Shown here: positions 50,644 through 60,129 of the stretch, one piece after another
Layout of the letters: the number at the start of each line of letters is the position of its first letter
How positions within the stretch are numbered: position 1 is the stretch's first letter
From: Flavobacterium buctense
Lineage (GTDB): Bacteria; Bacteroidota; Bacteroidia; Flavobacteriales; Flavobacteriaceae
Reading direction: 5' to 3'
Assembly (NCBI RefSeq): GCF_014486695.1
Contig: NZ_JACTAB010000003.1
Span: 248,001 to 312,000 of the forward strand
Length of the DNA stretch: 64,000 bases
Notes under the pieces: generated by a model
What the model was told of the DNA's origin: nothing
Databases searched by the model: none
The model's input: the letters and a program-made list of their open reading frames with translations, nothing else
Translations under genes and position numbers: made by a program

Positions 50644-52278
50644 TTATTTTTCTATCTCTCGTAAACTCTCCATTTTCTTGTGGGCCAAGAACCCTTTGAT
50701 ATCCTCAAAATGTTCTTTGACTCTTTTGTTGCCGAATTCAAATACTTTTTCCGCCAAACCGTCTAAGAAATCACGGTCGTGTGATACTAAAATCAGCGTT
50801 CCGTCAAAGTCTTTCAACGCTTCTTTGATGATGTCTTTGGTTTTCATATCCAAGTGATTCGAAGGCTCATCTAGAATGAGCAAATTTACCGGTTCCAATA
50901 ACAATTTGATCATCGCCAAACGCGTTTTTTCTCCACCGGAAAGCACTTTGACTTTCTTCTGAATATCATCACCATGGAACATAAAAGCACCTAAAATGTT
51001 TTTGATTTGGGTTCGCACTTCACCCACTGCAATATTGTCAATCGTTTCGAAAATAGTCGCATTTTCATCTAACAATGCGGCTTGGTTTTGGGCAAAATAG
51101 CCAATTTGGCAATTGTGACCTACTTCAACATTACCGCCATTGATTTCGATTTCTTTCATGATCGCCTTAATCATGGTCGATTTTCCTTCTCCGTTTTTTC
51201 CGACGAAAGCTACTTTTTGACCACGTTCAATAACCATATTGGCATCTTTAAAAATCAAATGATCACCGTAGGATTTTTCTAAATCTCGTACAATCACAGG
51301 ATACTGTCCGGAGCGAACCGAAGGCGGGAATTTCAACTTCAAGGCTGAATTATCGATTTCATCCACTTCAATCGGAACAATTTTTTCTAACATTCTAACA
51401 CGCGATTGGACGGCATCAGTTTTGGAAAAAGTGCCTCTGAAACGTTCAATAAAAGCTTGGTTATCGGCAATAAATTTCTGCTGCTCGTCGTAGGCTTTTT
51501 GTTGGTGCACTCTTCTGTCCTTTCTCAATTCCAAATAATGAGAATATTTGGCTTTGTAATCGTAAATTCTGCCCATCGTCACTTCAATAGTACGATTGGT
51601 AATATTGTCTACAAAAGCCCTATCGTGGGAAATCACCATCACCGCTTTCGCCTGATTGATTAAGAAATCTTCCAACCATTGAATACTGTCCATGTCCAAA
51701 TGATTGGTTGGTTCATCGAGCAAAATCAAATCGGGTTGCTTCAAAAGAATTTTGGCTAATTCGATGCGCATTCTCCAACCTCCGGAAAACTCTGATGTTG
51801 GTCGATTAAAGTCTTCTCTTTCAAAACCTAATCCTTTCAACACCTTTTCTACTTCGGCTTCGTAATTGACTTCTTCTATTGAATAATATTTTTCACTTAA
51901 TTCCGAAACGCGTTCAATTAACTTCATATAAGCATCACTTTCATAATCAGTGCGAATGGTTAGTTGCTCATTGATTTCATCAATTTCGGCTTTCATTTTA
52001 AAAACTTCAGCAAACGCTTTGGAAGCTTCTTCCATTACCGTGCAATTATCAGCAGCCAATAAATGCTGAGGCAAATAGGCAATCACCGCCTCTTTTGGAG
52101 CTGAAATCATCCCACGAGTGGGTTTATTTTCACCGGCTACAATTTTAAGTAAGGTTGATTTTCCCGCGCCGTTTTTACCCATTAAGGCAATTTTATCCGT
52201 TTCATTGATGGCAAAAGTTACCTCGCTGAATAAAGTAGTACCGCCAAACTCTACGGCTATATCGTTAACTGTAATCAT
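50644..52278 (-). CDS. ABC-F family ATP-binding protein
   Basis: A 544-residue ABC-F protein, start placed at 52278 (MITVNDIAVEFGG). Domain 1: Walker A GKNGAGKST near 36-44, FSGGWRMRIELAKIL signature, LILLDEPTNHLD. Domain 2: GKNGEGKST, LSGGEKTRLAMIKLL, LLILDEPSNHLD. It resembles the YbiT/EttA-like group that binds the ribosomal E site and modulates translation. It has no membrane domain. It is preceded by a consensus promoter (52303-52332). It is a second ABC-F in the window, distinct from the Uup-like gene at 27513. Confidence 0.9.
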   Translation of the reverse strand: MITVNDIAVEFGGTTLFSEVTFAINETDKIALMGKNGAGKSTLLKIVAGENKPTRGMISAPKEAVIAYLPQHLLAADNCTVMEEASKAFAEVFKMKAEIDEINEQLTIRTDYESDAYMKLIERVSELSEKYYSIEEVNYEAEVEKVLKGLGFEREDFNRPTSEFSGGWRMRIELAKILLKQPDLILLDEPTNHLDMDSIQWLEDFLINQAKAVMVISHDRAFVDNITNRTIEVTMGRIYDYKAKYSHYLELRKDRRVHQQKAYDEQQKFIADNQAFIERFRGTFSKTDAVQSRVRMLEKIVPIEVDEIDNSALKLKFPPSVRSGQYPVIVRDLEKSYGDHLIFKDANMVIERGQKVAFVGKNGEGKSTMIKAIMKEIEINGGNVEVGHNCQIGYFAQNQAALLDENATIFETIDNIAVGEVRTQIKNILGAFMFHGDDIQKKVKVLSGGEKTRLAMIKLLLEPVNLLILDEPSNHLDMKTKDIIKEALKDFDGTLILVSHDRDFLDGLAEKVFEFGNKRVKEHFEDIKGFLAHKKMESLREIEK

Positions 52279-52302
52279 GTGAATTGTTGAATTTTGAAGC
52301 GG

Positions 52303-52332
52303 CAAAGATAGTATAGAAACTAGTATTGACAA
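52303..52332 (-). promoter_or_regulatory. Sigma-A type promoter, TTG-N19-TATCTTTG
   Basis: On the minus strand TTG (52332-52330) and TATCTTTG (52310-52303) are exactly 19 bp apart. The ABC-F start at 52278 lies 25 bp downstream. Confidence 0.75.
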
Positions 52333-52393
52333 TGTTTATTTAATCATGAAAATCAACATAAATTCATATCTTAGTTTCTTCAAAAAACTTAAA

Positions 52394-55300
52394 ATGAAAA
52401 AAAATCTACTTACGCTTTTGTTGTTTCTTTTGATATTGAATGCAAATGCCCAAGAAATATGGCAAAAAGTTTCGCCAACCGAAGCCTCAGTTTCGGGTAA
52501 AAAGGAAAGAGTTGCTATTCCTAAAACGGAACATTACTTCAAACTCGATCTTACTGCTTTTAAACAAGCACTTCTAAATGCCCCAATGCGAGGACAAAAC
52601 TCAACGCTAGTTTTACCTTTTCCGGATGGGAATGGAAAAATGCAAAATTTTCGCATTTACGAAGCACCGGTAATGCATCCTGATTTGGCTGCACGCTATC
52701 CTGATAATAAATCGTATGTTGGACAAGGCGTTGAAAATCGTTCCGCTGTCATTCGCTTTAGCGTAACTTTATTCGGACTTCACACTATGACTCTAGCAGT
52801 CAATAATGGCACTTCGTATATCGAACCTTATTCAAAAGACGGTAATTATTATGTGAGTTATTTGCGTGAAGGATTGACAACTTCTGCTTTATTTCAATGC
52901 CACACAGCTGACTTACAATCTAAATTAAGTATTGATGAAATCAGTGCACAACCGCAAGACAATGGTGTTTACAGAACGTATCGCACCGGTATAGTAACTA
53001 CAGTGGAGTATTCGGCATTTCACATTGCTGCAGCCGGTCTTCAGTCGGGGACTTTGGCCCAAAAAAAAGCGGCGGTTTTAGCTGCGGTGACTGTTACCGT
53101 TACGCGAGTCAACTCGATGTTCGAACGTGATTTATCGGTTTTTTTACAATTGATTCCCAATGAAGATGACGTAATTTTTATTGATACCGATGATTTGACT
53201 AATGACAATGTTGGGGCTCTTATTGGGGAAACACAGCAAACCCTTGATGTCATTATTGGTACAGCTAATTATGATTTCGGGCATGGTGTAGGCACATCCG
53301 GCGGTGGATTAGGTGGTGGTCAACCCTGTGCTGATGGTGCAAAAGCATTTGGTGCTACCGGTCTTAGTTCTCCGGTTGGAGATCCTTTTGATATTGATTA
53401 TGTGGCACACGAAATGGGACATCAGTTTGGTGCTGCCCATACTTTTAACAACGAATGTGGTGGCAATCGCGACAGTAACTGGTCATACGAACCAGGGAGC
53501 GGAAGTTCTATAATGGCATACGCCGGAATTTGTGATCCCAATATCCAAAGCAATTCAGATGCCCAATTTTTCGCTGGTAGCATCGCACAAATACGCAATA
53601 CTATCAATAGTGGTGGTGGCAGTTGCATTACAAGCACTTCAAACCAAAATACTCCACCAATCATTAATGCAGGTTCTGATTATACCATTCCGAAAGGAAC
53701 CGCTTTTATATTAACCGGAAACGCAACCGATGCTAATAATGATGCACTAACTTATACTTGGGAACAATATGACCGCCAAATTTCTGTACAGCCACCGGTA
53801 GCGACTGCAACTGTAGGACCAAATTTTAAACCGCAGGTCATTACTGATATTCCTGTGCGTTACTTGCCAAAACTTTCAGATGTTTTGGCCAACAATTTAG
53901 CGCCAACTTGGGAAGTAATTTCCAATGTGGGACGCGAATATAATTTTGCTTTTACTGTGCGTGACAACAACATAAACGGAGGCGAATCTGTGACCGATTT
54001 TATGAAAGTCACAGTATCAAATACCGCCGGACCTTTTATAATTACAGCACCAAACACTGCTGTGAATTGGGTTGCGGCTTCCAATCAAGTCGTTACTTGG
54101 AATGTGGCCGGAACTACTGCCAATGGTGTCAATGCTGCGAATGTAGACATTTTATTATCAACCAATGGCGGACTTACTTTTTCGATTCCGCTGGCAACGA
54201 ATGTTCCAAATGATGGAAGTGAAACGATTACTGTTCCCAATTTATTAGGAAATGCCAATCGAATAATGGTGCGCGGACACGGTAATATTTTTTATGATGT
54301 ATCCAATCAAAATTTTACTATATCCGCATCTACAGCAACCTTTTTATTAGAAGCTAATGGTCAACAAAATGTTGCTGCATGTTTAGGAGCGATAGTGAAT
54401 TATACCTTTGATTACCAAACTATTTCCGGATTTACAGGTACAACTAATTTTTCCGTTTCAGGTATACCATCGGGAATAACTGCTACTTTTACTCCAACTT
54501 CAATCAGTGAAAACGGAACGGTTACCTTGACTTTAACCAACACACAAAATGCACCTGTTGGTTTTTATCTGCTGACTGTTTCTGCGGTATCGGGTTCTAT
54601 AACCAAAACGGCTTCGGTTTATTTGAATCTTCTTAATAATACTTTTGGAACTTTAGTTTTGAATAGTCCGTTAAACAACGCAACCGGAATAGGATTTTCG
54701 CCTGATTTTACCTGGTCAGCTGATGCCAATGCGTCTCAATACACCATTGAAATTGCCACCGATATTGGGTTTACTAATATTATCACTTCGGCAATTACCT
54801 CAACAAACACTTATACAACATCCGGATTGAATGAAGCCACTTTGTATTATTGGCGTGTTCGTCCCGAAAATACTGCTTGTAACGGAAATTTAAGTGCTGT
54901 TTCTCAATTTACTACAGGTGATTTTGTTTGTACTGATTTTGTTTCAGCAAATGTTCCAGTAGTTATTCCTTCAGATGATGCGGCAACAGTCAATACCAGT
55001 TTAAACATTGCAGAAAATTTTGATATTGAAAGGGCTACCGTTTCACTTGATATCTCACACACTTGGATGACTGACATTGCGGTTAAATTAATTAGTCCAT
55101 CCGGAACAATAATCAATCTCTTTAGTCACAAATGTGGAGATGCCGATGACGCTGCAGCTACTTTTACAGATAATGGTGTGATTTTGAGTTGCAATGGAAC
55201 ACCGGTAATTTCAGGAACAATAAAACCGGAAACACTTTTGAGCACACTGACCGGCGAATCAAGTTTTGGAGTGTGGCAACTTGAAGTGTATGATGAATTT

Positions 55301-55630
55301 CCATTAGACGGTGGTTTTATTAATTCTTGGAGTTTGAACCTTTGTCGCGTGGTACCAGCATTGTCAACAGATAGTTTTACAGCCGCAATTGATTTCACCA
55401 TTTCTCCGAATCCAAATAACGGATCTTTTTCTGTTCAAACCAATAACTTGAGTGGAGTATATGAATTAACGGTTTATGATATCCGAGGCCGTAAAATTTA
55501 CCATAGCCAACCGATTTTTAATGGTGAAAATGGGGTAGAAAATATTCAGTTGCAAGCACAAACCGGAATGTATCTGATTGAATTATTAGGCAATGGCACA
55601 AAGGCGGTAAAAAAATTCATTGTAAAATAA
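52394..55630 (+). CDS. Secreted reprolysin-like metalloprotease with T9SS sorting domain
   Basis: A 1,078-residue secreted protease, start placed at 52394 for a clean signal peptide (MKKNLLTLLLFLLILNANAQ). The metzincin zinc site HEMGHQFGAAH begins at residue 339, with the Met-turn SSIMAYAGIC about 35 residues later. Ig/PKD-like and fibronectin-like modules follow (about 430-840), then a proprotein convertase P-type domain (about 860-985; ISHTWMTDIAVKLISPSG). The last 75 residues are a type A T9SS signal (ISPNPNNGSFSV ... KAVKKFIVK). It is exported across the outer membrane by type IX secretion; targets are proteins or peptides. Confidence 0.92.
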   Translation: MKKNLLTLLLFLLILNANAQEIWQKVSPTEASVSGKKERVAIPKTEHYFKLDLTAFKQALLNAPMRGQNSTLVLPFPDGNGKMQNFRIYEAPVMHPDLAARYPDNKSYVGQGVENRSAVIRFSVTLFGLHTMTLAVNNGTSYIEPYSKDGNYYVSYLREGLTTSALFQCHTADLQSKLSIDEISAQPQDNGVYRTYRTGIVTTVEYSAFHIAAAGLQSGTLAQKKAAVLAAVTVTVTRVNSMFERDLSVFLQLIPNEDDVIFIDTDDLTNDNVGALIGETQQTLDVIIGTANYDFGHGVGTSGGGLGGGQPCADGAKAFGATGLSSPVGDPFDIDYVAHEMGHQFGAAHTFNNECGGNRDSNWSYEPGSGSSIMAYAGICDPNIQSNSDAQFFAGSIAQIRNTINSGGGSCITSTSNQNTPPIINAGSDYTIPKGTAFILTGNATDANNDALTYTWEQYDRQISVQPPVATATVGPNFKPQVITDIPVRYLPKLSDVLANNLAPTWEVISNVGREYNFAFTVRDNNINGGESVTDFMKVTVSNTAGPFIITAPNTAVNWVAASNQVVTWNVAGTTANGVNAANVDILLSTNGGLTFSIPLATNVPNDGSETITVPNLLGNANRIMVRGHGNIFYDVSNQNFTISASTATFLLEANGQQNVAACLGAIVNYTFDYQTISGFTGTTNFSVSGIPSGITATFTPTSISENGTVTLTLTNTQNAPVGFYLLTVSAVSGSITKTASVYLNLLNNTFGTLVLNSPLNNATGIGFSPDFTWSADANASQYTIEIATDIGFTNIITSAITSTNTYTTSGLNEATLYYWRVRPENTACNGNLSAVSQFTTGDFVCTDFVSANVPVVIPSDDAATVNTSLNIAENFDIERATVSLDISHTWMTDIAVKLISPSGTIINLFSHKCGDADDAAATFTDNGVILSCNGTPVISGTIKPETLLSTLTGESSFGVWQLEVYDEFPLDGGFINSWSLNLCRVVPALSTDSFTAAIDFTISPNPNNGSFSVQTNNLSGVYELTVYDIRGRKIYHSQPIFNGENGVENIQLQAQTGMYLIELLGNGTKAVKKFIVK

Positions 55631-55729
55631 TAACAATAACGTTGTAATTGGTTTAAAACGCGACTTACCGCAAAGAATGTTTTCTTTTCAAAAAGGATTT
55701 GGTTACTTTTAAACTAAGATTTAAAAAAT

Positions 55730-56953
55730 ATGCCTTTATTAGATTATAGTTTTTTAGCCAAAATTTTACCCAAAGCCAAGATTAAGAAAGGTTATAGAAA
55801 AGCCAAAAAATCTTATCTCAATAGAGTTAGATTAGCTACTTCATTGTTTTTCTTTGGCATGGGATTTTGTTTTTCGACTTGGGCGAGCCGAATTCCGGAT
55901 ATCAAATCGATATTGCAATTGAGCGAAGCCGAATTGGGAACGATGCTTTTTGCTTTACCGTTTGGGCAATTGGTAGCGATGCCGTTTACGGGTAAAATTG
56001 TAACTAAATATGGTAGTCGAAACATCTCTATTTTAGGATTATTATTTTATGCATTTTGTTTGATTTTTATAGGATTATCAACCCAAAGTTGGCACTTAGC
56101 AACCGGATTATTTTTGTTTGGTTTCTTCTGCAACTTCTGCAATATTGCGGTAAATGCACAAGGGGTTTATACCCAACAATTGTTTGACAAACCTATTATC
56201 GGTTCGTTTCACGGTTCATGGAGTTTGGCCGGATTTTTTGGTGCTTTAGTAGGCTTGCTTATGCTGACATTAGAATTAACGCCGTTCCAACATTTTGTTT
56301 TAGCTTTTGCATTTGTCGTGGTTATAATTTTAACCAACTACAAATACATCATCAAAACCAAATCGATACAAGAAGAAGAAAAATCGAGTTATTCCTTTTG
56401 GAAAAATCCGGATAAAACCTTGCTTTGGTTGGGTGTTATTTGTTTTTGTGGCATGGCCAGCGAAGGCATTATGTTTGATTGGAGTGGTGTTTATTTCAAG
56501 GAAATTATTAAAGCGCCCGGAGCTTTGGTAGTTTTAGGCTATACTACTTTTATGATTAGCATGGCTTCAGGTAGGTTTTTAAGCGATTTTTTAGTGGCTA
56601 AATACGGTGCTAAAAAAGTCCTTATCATAAGCGGATTAGTCATTTCAAGCGGATTGTACATGGCTGTTTTATTGCCTTATATCATCCCGTGTATGATAGC
56701 TTTTATGTTGGTTGGATTTGGCGTTTCGAATATCGTTCCCATTATTTTCAATATCGCCGGAAATAATAAAAATGTCCCAACCGGTATTGCTTTGACAGTA
56801 GTTACCAGTATTAGTTTCCTTGGCTTTTTAATTGGTCCGCCAATAATTGGTTTAATTGCTGAAGTAACGAGTTTGAGGTATTCGTTCGCAATAATTGGGG
56901 TTTTTGGCGTATTTATTTCTTTATTAGTGTTCAGATTGAAGATTTTCAAATAA
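55730..56953 (+). CDS. MFS transporter
   Basis: A 407-residue major facilitator with 12 predicted helices. The N-terminal extension of about 35 residues is basic (KAKIKKGYRKAKKSYLNRVR). Then FFFGMGFCFSTWASRIPDIKSILQLSEAELGTMLFALPFGQL is characteristic of the YbjJ/FucP-like subgroup. HGSWSLAGFFGALVG and GMASEGIMFDWSGVYF are further family blocks. The substrate is unknown, possibly a sugar or drug. It is in the inner membrane. A TACTTTTA near-box lies at 55704-55711. Confidence 0.85.
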   Translation: MPLLDYSFLAKILPKAKIKKGYRKAKKSYLNRVRLATSLFFFGMGFCFSTWASRIPDIKSILQLSEAELGTMLFALPFGQLVAMPFTGKIVTKYGSRNISILGLLFYAFCLIFIGLSTQSWHLATGLFLFGFFCNFCNIAVNAQGVYTQQLFDKPIIGSFHGSWSLAGFFGALVGLLMLTLELTPFQHFVLAFAFVVVIILTNYKYIIKTKSIQEEEKSSYSFWKNPDKTLLWLGVICFCGMASEGIMFDWSGVYFKEIIKAPGALVVLGYTTFMISMASGRFLSDFLVAKYGAKKVLIISGLVISSGLYMAVLLPYIIPCMIAFMLVGFGVSNIVPIIFNIAGNNKNVPTGIALTVVTSISFLGFLIGPPIIGLIAEVTSLRYSFAIIGVFGVFISLLVFRLKIFK

Positions 56954-56954
56954 A

Positions 56955-57269
56955 TCAAAACCTATCGGCATTACTTTCATAGGCTACATACTTGGTGTAT
57001 TCAAAGGTTTCTTTGTTAATCAAATACAAGTTTCCGAAGTAACATCCGACAAGATAAAACGAATCCAATTTTTTGTTGTCCTGAATTTTTACCTCAAAAT
57101 TATTGACAATATCAATGTTTTGGGTAAATGAAATGGAATCACCAATGTAAGTTCCGTATTCATAATCCCATGTCCCTTCCATTCTACCGGGCAAAAATAG
57201 AAACCTATCTAAAACCAAAATGGTCAATACAAAAAGAAAGATTGGTATTATTTTAACTCGGTTTTTCAT
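56955..57269 (-). CDS. Hypothetical membrane-anchored protein
   Basis: A 104-residue protein. An N-terminal hydrophobic segment (about 6-24, VKIIPIFLFVLTILVLDRFLF) forms a signal anchor. The rest looks like a small beta domain (LPGRMEGTWDYEYGTYIGDSISFTQNIDIVNNFEVKI), recalling short lipocalin-like proteins. I recognise no family. It starts directly after the stop of the DUF2007 gene (adjacent codons), so the two are translationally linked. It is convergent with the MFS gene. Confidence 0.68.
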   Translation of the reverse strand: MKNRVKIIPIFLFVLTILVLDRFLFLPGRMEGTWDYEYGTYIGDSISFTQNIDIVNNFEVKIQDNKKLDSFYLVGCYFGNLYLINKETFEYTKYVAYESNADRF

Positions 57270-57485
57270 CTAAATACTCAATCGAAAATCCTCAATTACC
57301 GGATTCGCCTTGCCGTAGTCAATTTCTTGAATAAATAATTCTACCGGTTTACTCGTTTGAATACTCGGCAATACATTGGCTTGATTGTTATCTCTGATTA
57401 CCACATTAATGCTGGCTTCTTCGAGTTTTTCTTTTAAAGTAAAAGCAAGAATCGCTTCCCCTGAAAATATTTTTATTAATCCCAT
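57270..57485 (-). CDS. DUF2007 (putative signal-transducing) protein
   Basis: A 71-residue ferredoxin-like small protein of the DUF2007 family: IFSGEAILAFTLKEKLEEASINVVIRDNNQAN, then VELFIQEIDYGKANPVIEDF. In other bacteria the domain is PII-like in fold and its ligand is unknown. It is cytoplasmic. The gene precedes the hypothetical membrane protein with no gap. Confidence 0.82.
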   Translation of the reverse strand: MGLIKIFSGEAILAFTLKEKLEEASINVVIRDNNQANVLPSIQTSKPVELFIQEIDYGKANPVIEDFRLSI

Positions 57486-57525
57486 TTCTATTAGTTATAA
57501 GTTATGAGTCCGTTTTACTGAACAC

Positions 57526-57541
57526 TCCCGAAGCTTCGGGA
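57526..57541. repeat. 16-bp perfect palindrome TCCCGAAGCTTCGGGA
   Basis: A perfect palindrome centred on AAGCTT lies between two minus-strand genes, inside an ACTGAACACT...ACTAAACACT degenerate tract. It could be a hairpin terminator core or a REP-like unit. Confidence 0.75.
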
Positions 57542-57555
57542 CTAAACACTGAGCA

Positions 57556-58176
57556 CTATTCCTCTTCCTCCATTTCGAAGAAAAGCGGTTCAATCATTAC
57601 TTTTTCGGCCAATACTTCTACTCTTTCTGTTATTTGGGAACAAAAGAATAGACGCTGTGTTTTTTCGATACTGTTGGATAATCTCAACACAACAGCATCC
57701 ATTCGGTTTCTGAATAATATTTCGGCATCGTCTACGATAAACATTTTGATCGTGTTGATATTAAAACCGGCCGAAGAAAACATGGCATTAATTTTATTGG
57801 GAGTTCCGATAAGAATATCTAACCCCATGGAAATGACATTTTTGTCATAATCGATATCGCCTTTATCATGTACGCCAAGAATACTTAAATCATGATAAGT
57901 GCCATATTTCAGAAACATTTCTTCCATTTCCAACACGCGTTCTTTGTTTTCTACCAAAATTAAAACCCGGGTACTTTCACCTATGGATTTCTCCATACGT
58001 TGGATTACATTTAGAACAATGGTGGTCGTTTTACCTGTTCCACCCGGCGATTGAATTACACCATCGGCACCACTTTTAATGGTTGAAAACGTCTCTTGTT
58101 GCATTTCATTGGCTTCGGTTAGTCCGTGTTCTATGAGTGCTTGTTGGAGTAGTGGGTTTATTTTTTTTAAGTTCAT
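57556..58176 (-). CDS. Short DEAD-box-like protein with only the first RecA domain
   Basis: A 206-residue protein corresponding to RecA domain 1 of a DEAD-box helicase. Motif Q-like: LTEANEMQQETFSTI. Motif I: SPGGTGKTTT near 43-52. Motif Ib: GTPNKI. Motif II is VDDAE instead of DEAD, and motif III (SAT) appears as CSQ. Domain 2 with motifs IV-VI is missing, and the protein ends in Glu residues (EMEEEE). With these changes it may bind ATP or RNA without unwinding. The length fits a group of short Flavobacteria proteins, so this is not a fresh truncation. The next gene is the sigma-54 type regulator. Confidence 0.8.
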   Translation of the reverse strand: MNLKKINPLLQQALIEHGLTEANEMQQETFSTIKSGADGVIQSPGGTGKTTTIVLNVIQRMEKSIGESTRVLILVENKERVLEMEEMFLKYGTYHDLSILGVHDKGDIDYDKNVISMGLDILIGTPNKINAMFSSAGFNINTIKMFIVDDAEILFRNRMDAVVLRLSNSIEKTQRLFFCSQITERVEVLAEKVMIEPLFFEMEEEE

Positions 58177-58182
58177 TATTTA

Positions 58183-58245
58183 AGGGATAAATTAAAAGGG
58201 AATAGGGATTAGACTTATGCCTTATCCCTATTCCCTTATCTCTTT
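58183..58245. repeat. 7-bp degenerate tract with perfect 14-bp hairpin, sharing 25 bp with 44801-44825
   Basis: Heptamers from AGGGATA to TCTCTTT run for nine units. AAGGGAATAGGGAT (58196-58209) pairs perfectly with ATCCCTATTCCCTT (58224-58237). The last unit reaches into the stop codon of the response regulator (58244-58246). Confidence 0.88.
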
Positions 58246-59407
58246 ATTTACTGGCAAACAGTTTCACATCCATTTCCGAAATCTCGCTTCCGCCCAAAAT
58301 AATCAAGCGTTCCACTACGTTTCTTAGTTCGCGGATGTTTCCGGTCCAGTCGTATTCTTGCAATAATTTGATGGCGTCTTTTGAAAATACTTTTGGGGCG
58401 TTTCCTTGTTCTTCTGCAATTTTAACTGCGAAATGTTCTATCAACAAAGGAATGTCATCACGCCTGTCATTTAAGGAAGGCACTTTGATTAAAATTACGG
58501 CCAAACGATGGTACAAATCTTCTCTGAAACGACCTTCGGCTATTTCCTTTTTCAAATCTTTATTCGTTGCTGCAACAACACGTACATTGATTTTTATGTC
58601 TTTATCAGCACCGACTCTTTGAATCAAACTTTCCTGTAACGCACGTAGTACTTTGGCTTGTGCCGACAAACTCATATCGCCAATTTCATCCAAGAAAATC
58701 GTTCCGCCATCAGCCGCTTCAAATTTTCCGGCTCGGTCTTTTACAGCAGAGGTAAAGGCTCCTTTTACGTGACCGAATAATTCGCTTTCAATTAATTCGG
58801 ATGGAATGGCAGCGCAGTTAACCTCAATCATCGGCGCATTAGCCCTTTCGCTTTTTTCGTGTAATTGATGAGCAACCAATTCTTTTCCGGTTCCGTTTGG
58901 TCCCGTAATTAGTACACGAGCGTCGGTTAATGCTACTTTATCAATCATCTGTTTGATTTGATGGATGGGTTCACTTTCGCCTATGATTTCGTAGTTTTTA
59001 GAAACTTTTTTCTTAAGGATTTTGTTCTCAACAACCAGTTGCTTTTTGTCTAAAGCATTGCGAACCGTATTTAATAACCGATTTAAATCGGGTGGTTTTG
59101 AAATATAATCAAAAGCGCCTAATCGCATTGTATTTACAGCCGTTTCCAAATCGCCGTGACCGGAAATCATCACCATCGGAATTTCGGGTTTGATTTTTTT
59201 TACGGCTTCGAGTAATTCTTCACCACTCATTTTGGGCATTTTGATGTCGCACAAAACCAAGTCGTAATCTTCATTTTTAATTTTTTCGAAACCTAGTTTT
59301 CCATCTTCGGCTTCTTCTACTATATAAGTGTCGCTTTCTTCGGAAAGTATTTTGATCAATACTCTTCGGATGGTGGCTTCGTCTTCAATGATTAATATTT
59401 TGGGCAT
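58244..59407 (-). CDS. Sigma-54-dependent type response regulator without a DNA-binding domain
   Basis: A 387-residue NtrC-like protein. The receiver domain (1-120) has DE, CDIKMPK (phosphorylated Asp near 54), MISGHGD and the Lys in YISKPP. The AAA+ domain (about 140-365) has Walker A GPNGTGKE, GGTIFLDEIGD Walker B and the R-finger. The sigma-54 contact loop reads GAFTSA instead of GAFTGA. The protein ends (DVKLFASK) about where the AAA+ domain stops, with no Fis-type helix-turn-helix. A TAACTTTG box lies at 59433-59440 on the minus strand. No kinase gene is adjacent. Confidence 0.88.
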   Translation of the reverse strand: MPKILIIEDEATIRRVLIKILSEESDTYIVEEAEDGKLGFEKIKNEDYDLVLCDIKMPKMSGEELLEAVKKIKPEIPMVMISGHGDLETAVNTMRLGAFDYISKPPDLNRLLNTVRNALDKKQLVVENKILKKKVSKNYEIIGESEPIHQIKQMIDKVALTDARVLITGPNGTGKELVAHQLHEKSERANAPMIEVNCAAIPSELIESELFGHVKGAFTSAVKDRAGKFEAADGGTIFLDEIGDMSLSAQAKVLRALQESLIQRVGADKDIKINVRVVAATNKDLKKEIAEGRFREDLYHRLAVILIKVPSLNDRRDDIPLLIEHFAVKIAEEQGNAPKVFSKDAIKLLQEYDWTGNIRELRNVVERLIILGGSEISEMDVKLFASK

Positions 59408-59496
59408 TGTAGTGATTAATTGGATAAGAATGCAAAGTTAATCATGTAAAGCATTTTATCACTATATAAATACAAGAATCAAGTAATTTTATTTGA

Positions 59497-60003
59497 TTAT
59501 AAAGACATTAGTAAACTTTGAAAAACCAAATGGTCGCCTGCATTTTCTTGAGCTATGGGTTGAAACAAATACCAAAGTAGGAAATCCAATAAGTACTCTT
59601 TATTTTCCGGTAACGAAATAATCTTTGTTACTATCGTTCCACCATTGGTTTCCAAACTATAAGAAAGCAAATCGGAATCTTCATTAGTTATCACAAATTC
59701 GGCTAAAGGATTATTTCTGATTTTAAGTAGCAGTTTTGTGTTTTGGTAGTCCAAGGTAGTCTGACTGGAAAACCATTTATCAGTATAGCCTTTTAAAACA
59801 CTAACACCTTTGTAGTCTGCTATTTGAAATTTATCTTTCCAAAAGCCAAAATGTTCAATGGTGTATATTTGACCCTCAATATTGAAAATCGCTCCTCGTT
59901 TCCAGTTGGAATACTGCAGTTCTAATTCTCCTATCTTCTTTTCTCCTACTAAAAAAAGGTATTTTCCTTCGGCTATCTTTTTCCAATTTCGATTTGGTTC
60001 CAT
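59497..60003 (-). CDS. Hypothetical protein
   Basis: A 168-residue predicted cytoplasmic protein with no signal or membrane segment. It is rich in beta strands (KIAEGKYLFLVGEKKIGELELQYSNWKRGAIFNIEGQIYTIEHFGF) and aromatic residues, ending in a helix (LLDFLLWYLFQPI). I do not recognise a family. It lies upstream of the response regulator on the same strand, with 89 bp between them, and is divergent from panB. Confidence 0.7.
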   Translation of the reverse strand: MEPNRNWKKIAEGKYLFLVGEKKIGELELQYSNWKRGAIFNIEGQIYTIEHFGFWKDKFQIADYKGVSVLKGYTDKWFSSQTTLDYQNTKLLLKIRNNPLAEFVITNEDSDLLSYSLETNGGTIVTKIISLPENKEYLLDFLLWYLFQPIAQENAGDHLVFQSLLMSL

Positions 60004-60129
60004 GACTACTTTTTTTTCAAATTAGTACACCACTTAAAAAAATAGTTACACCTTTGCTAACTGTAAGAAAGAGAATTGATGAAATTTTACAATTCCTTTT
60101 TATTAACTTTACTTTATAAAAATATAGCG

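Noticed and set aside
57556..58176. Fresh truncation or frameshift of a full DEAD-box helicase
   Set aside because: The DNA downstream on the minus strand holds the palindromic repeat and the DUF2007 gene, with no remnant of a second helicase domain.
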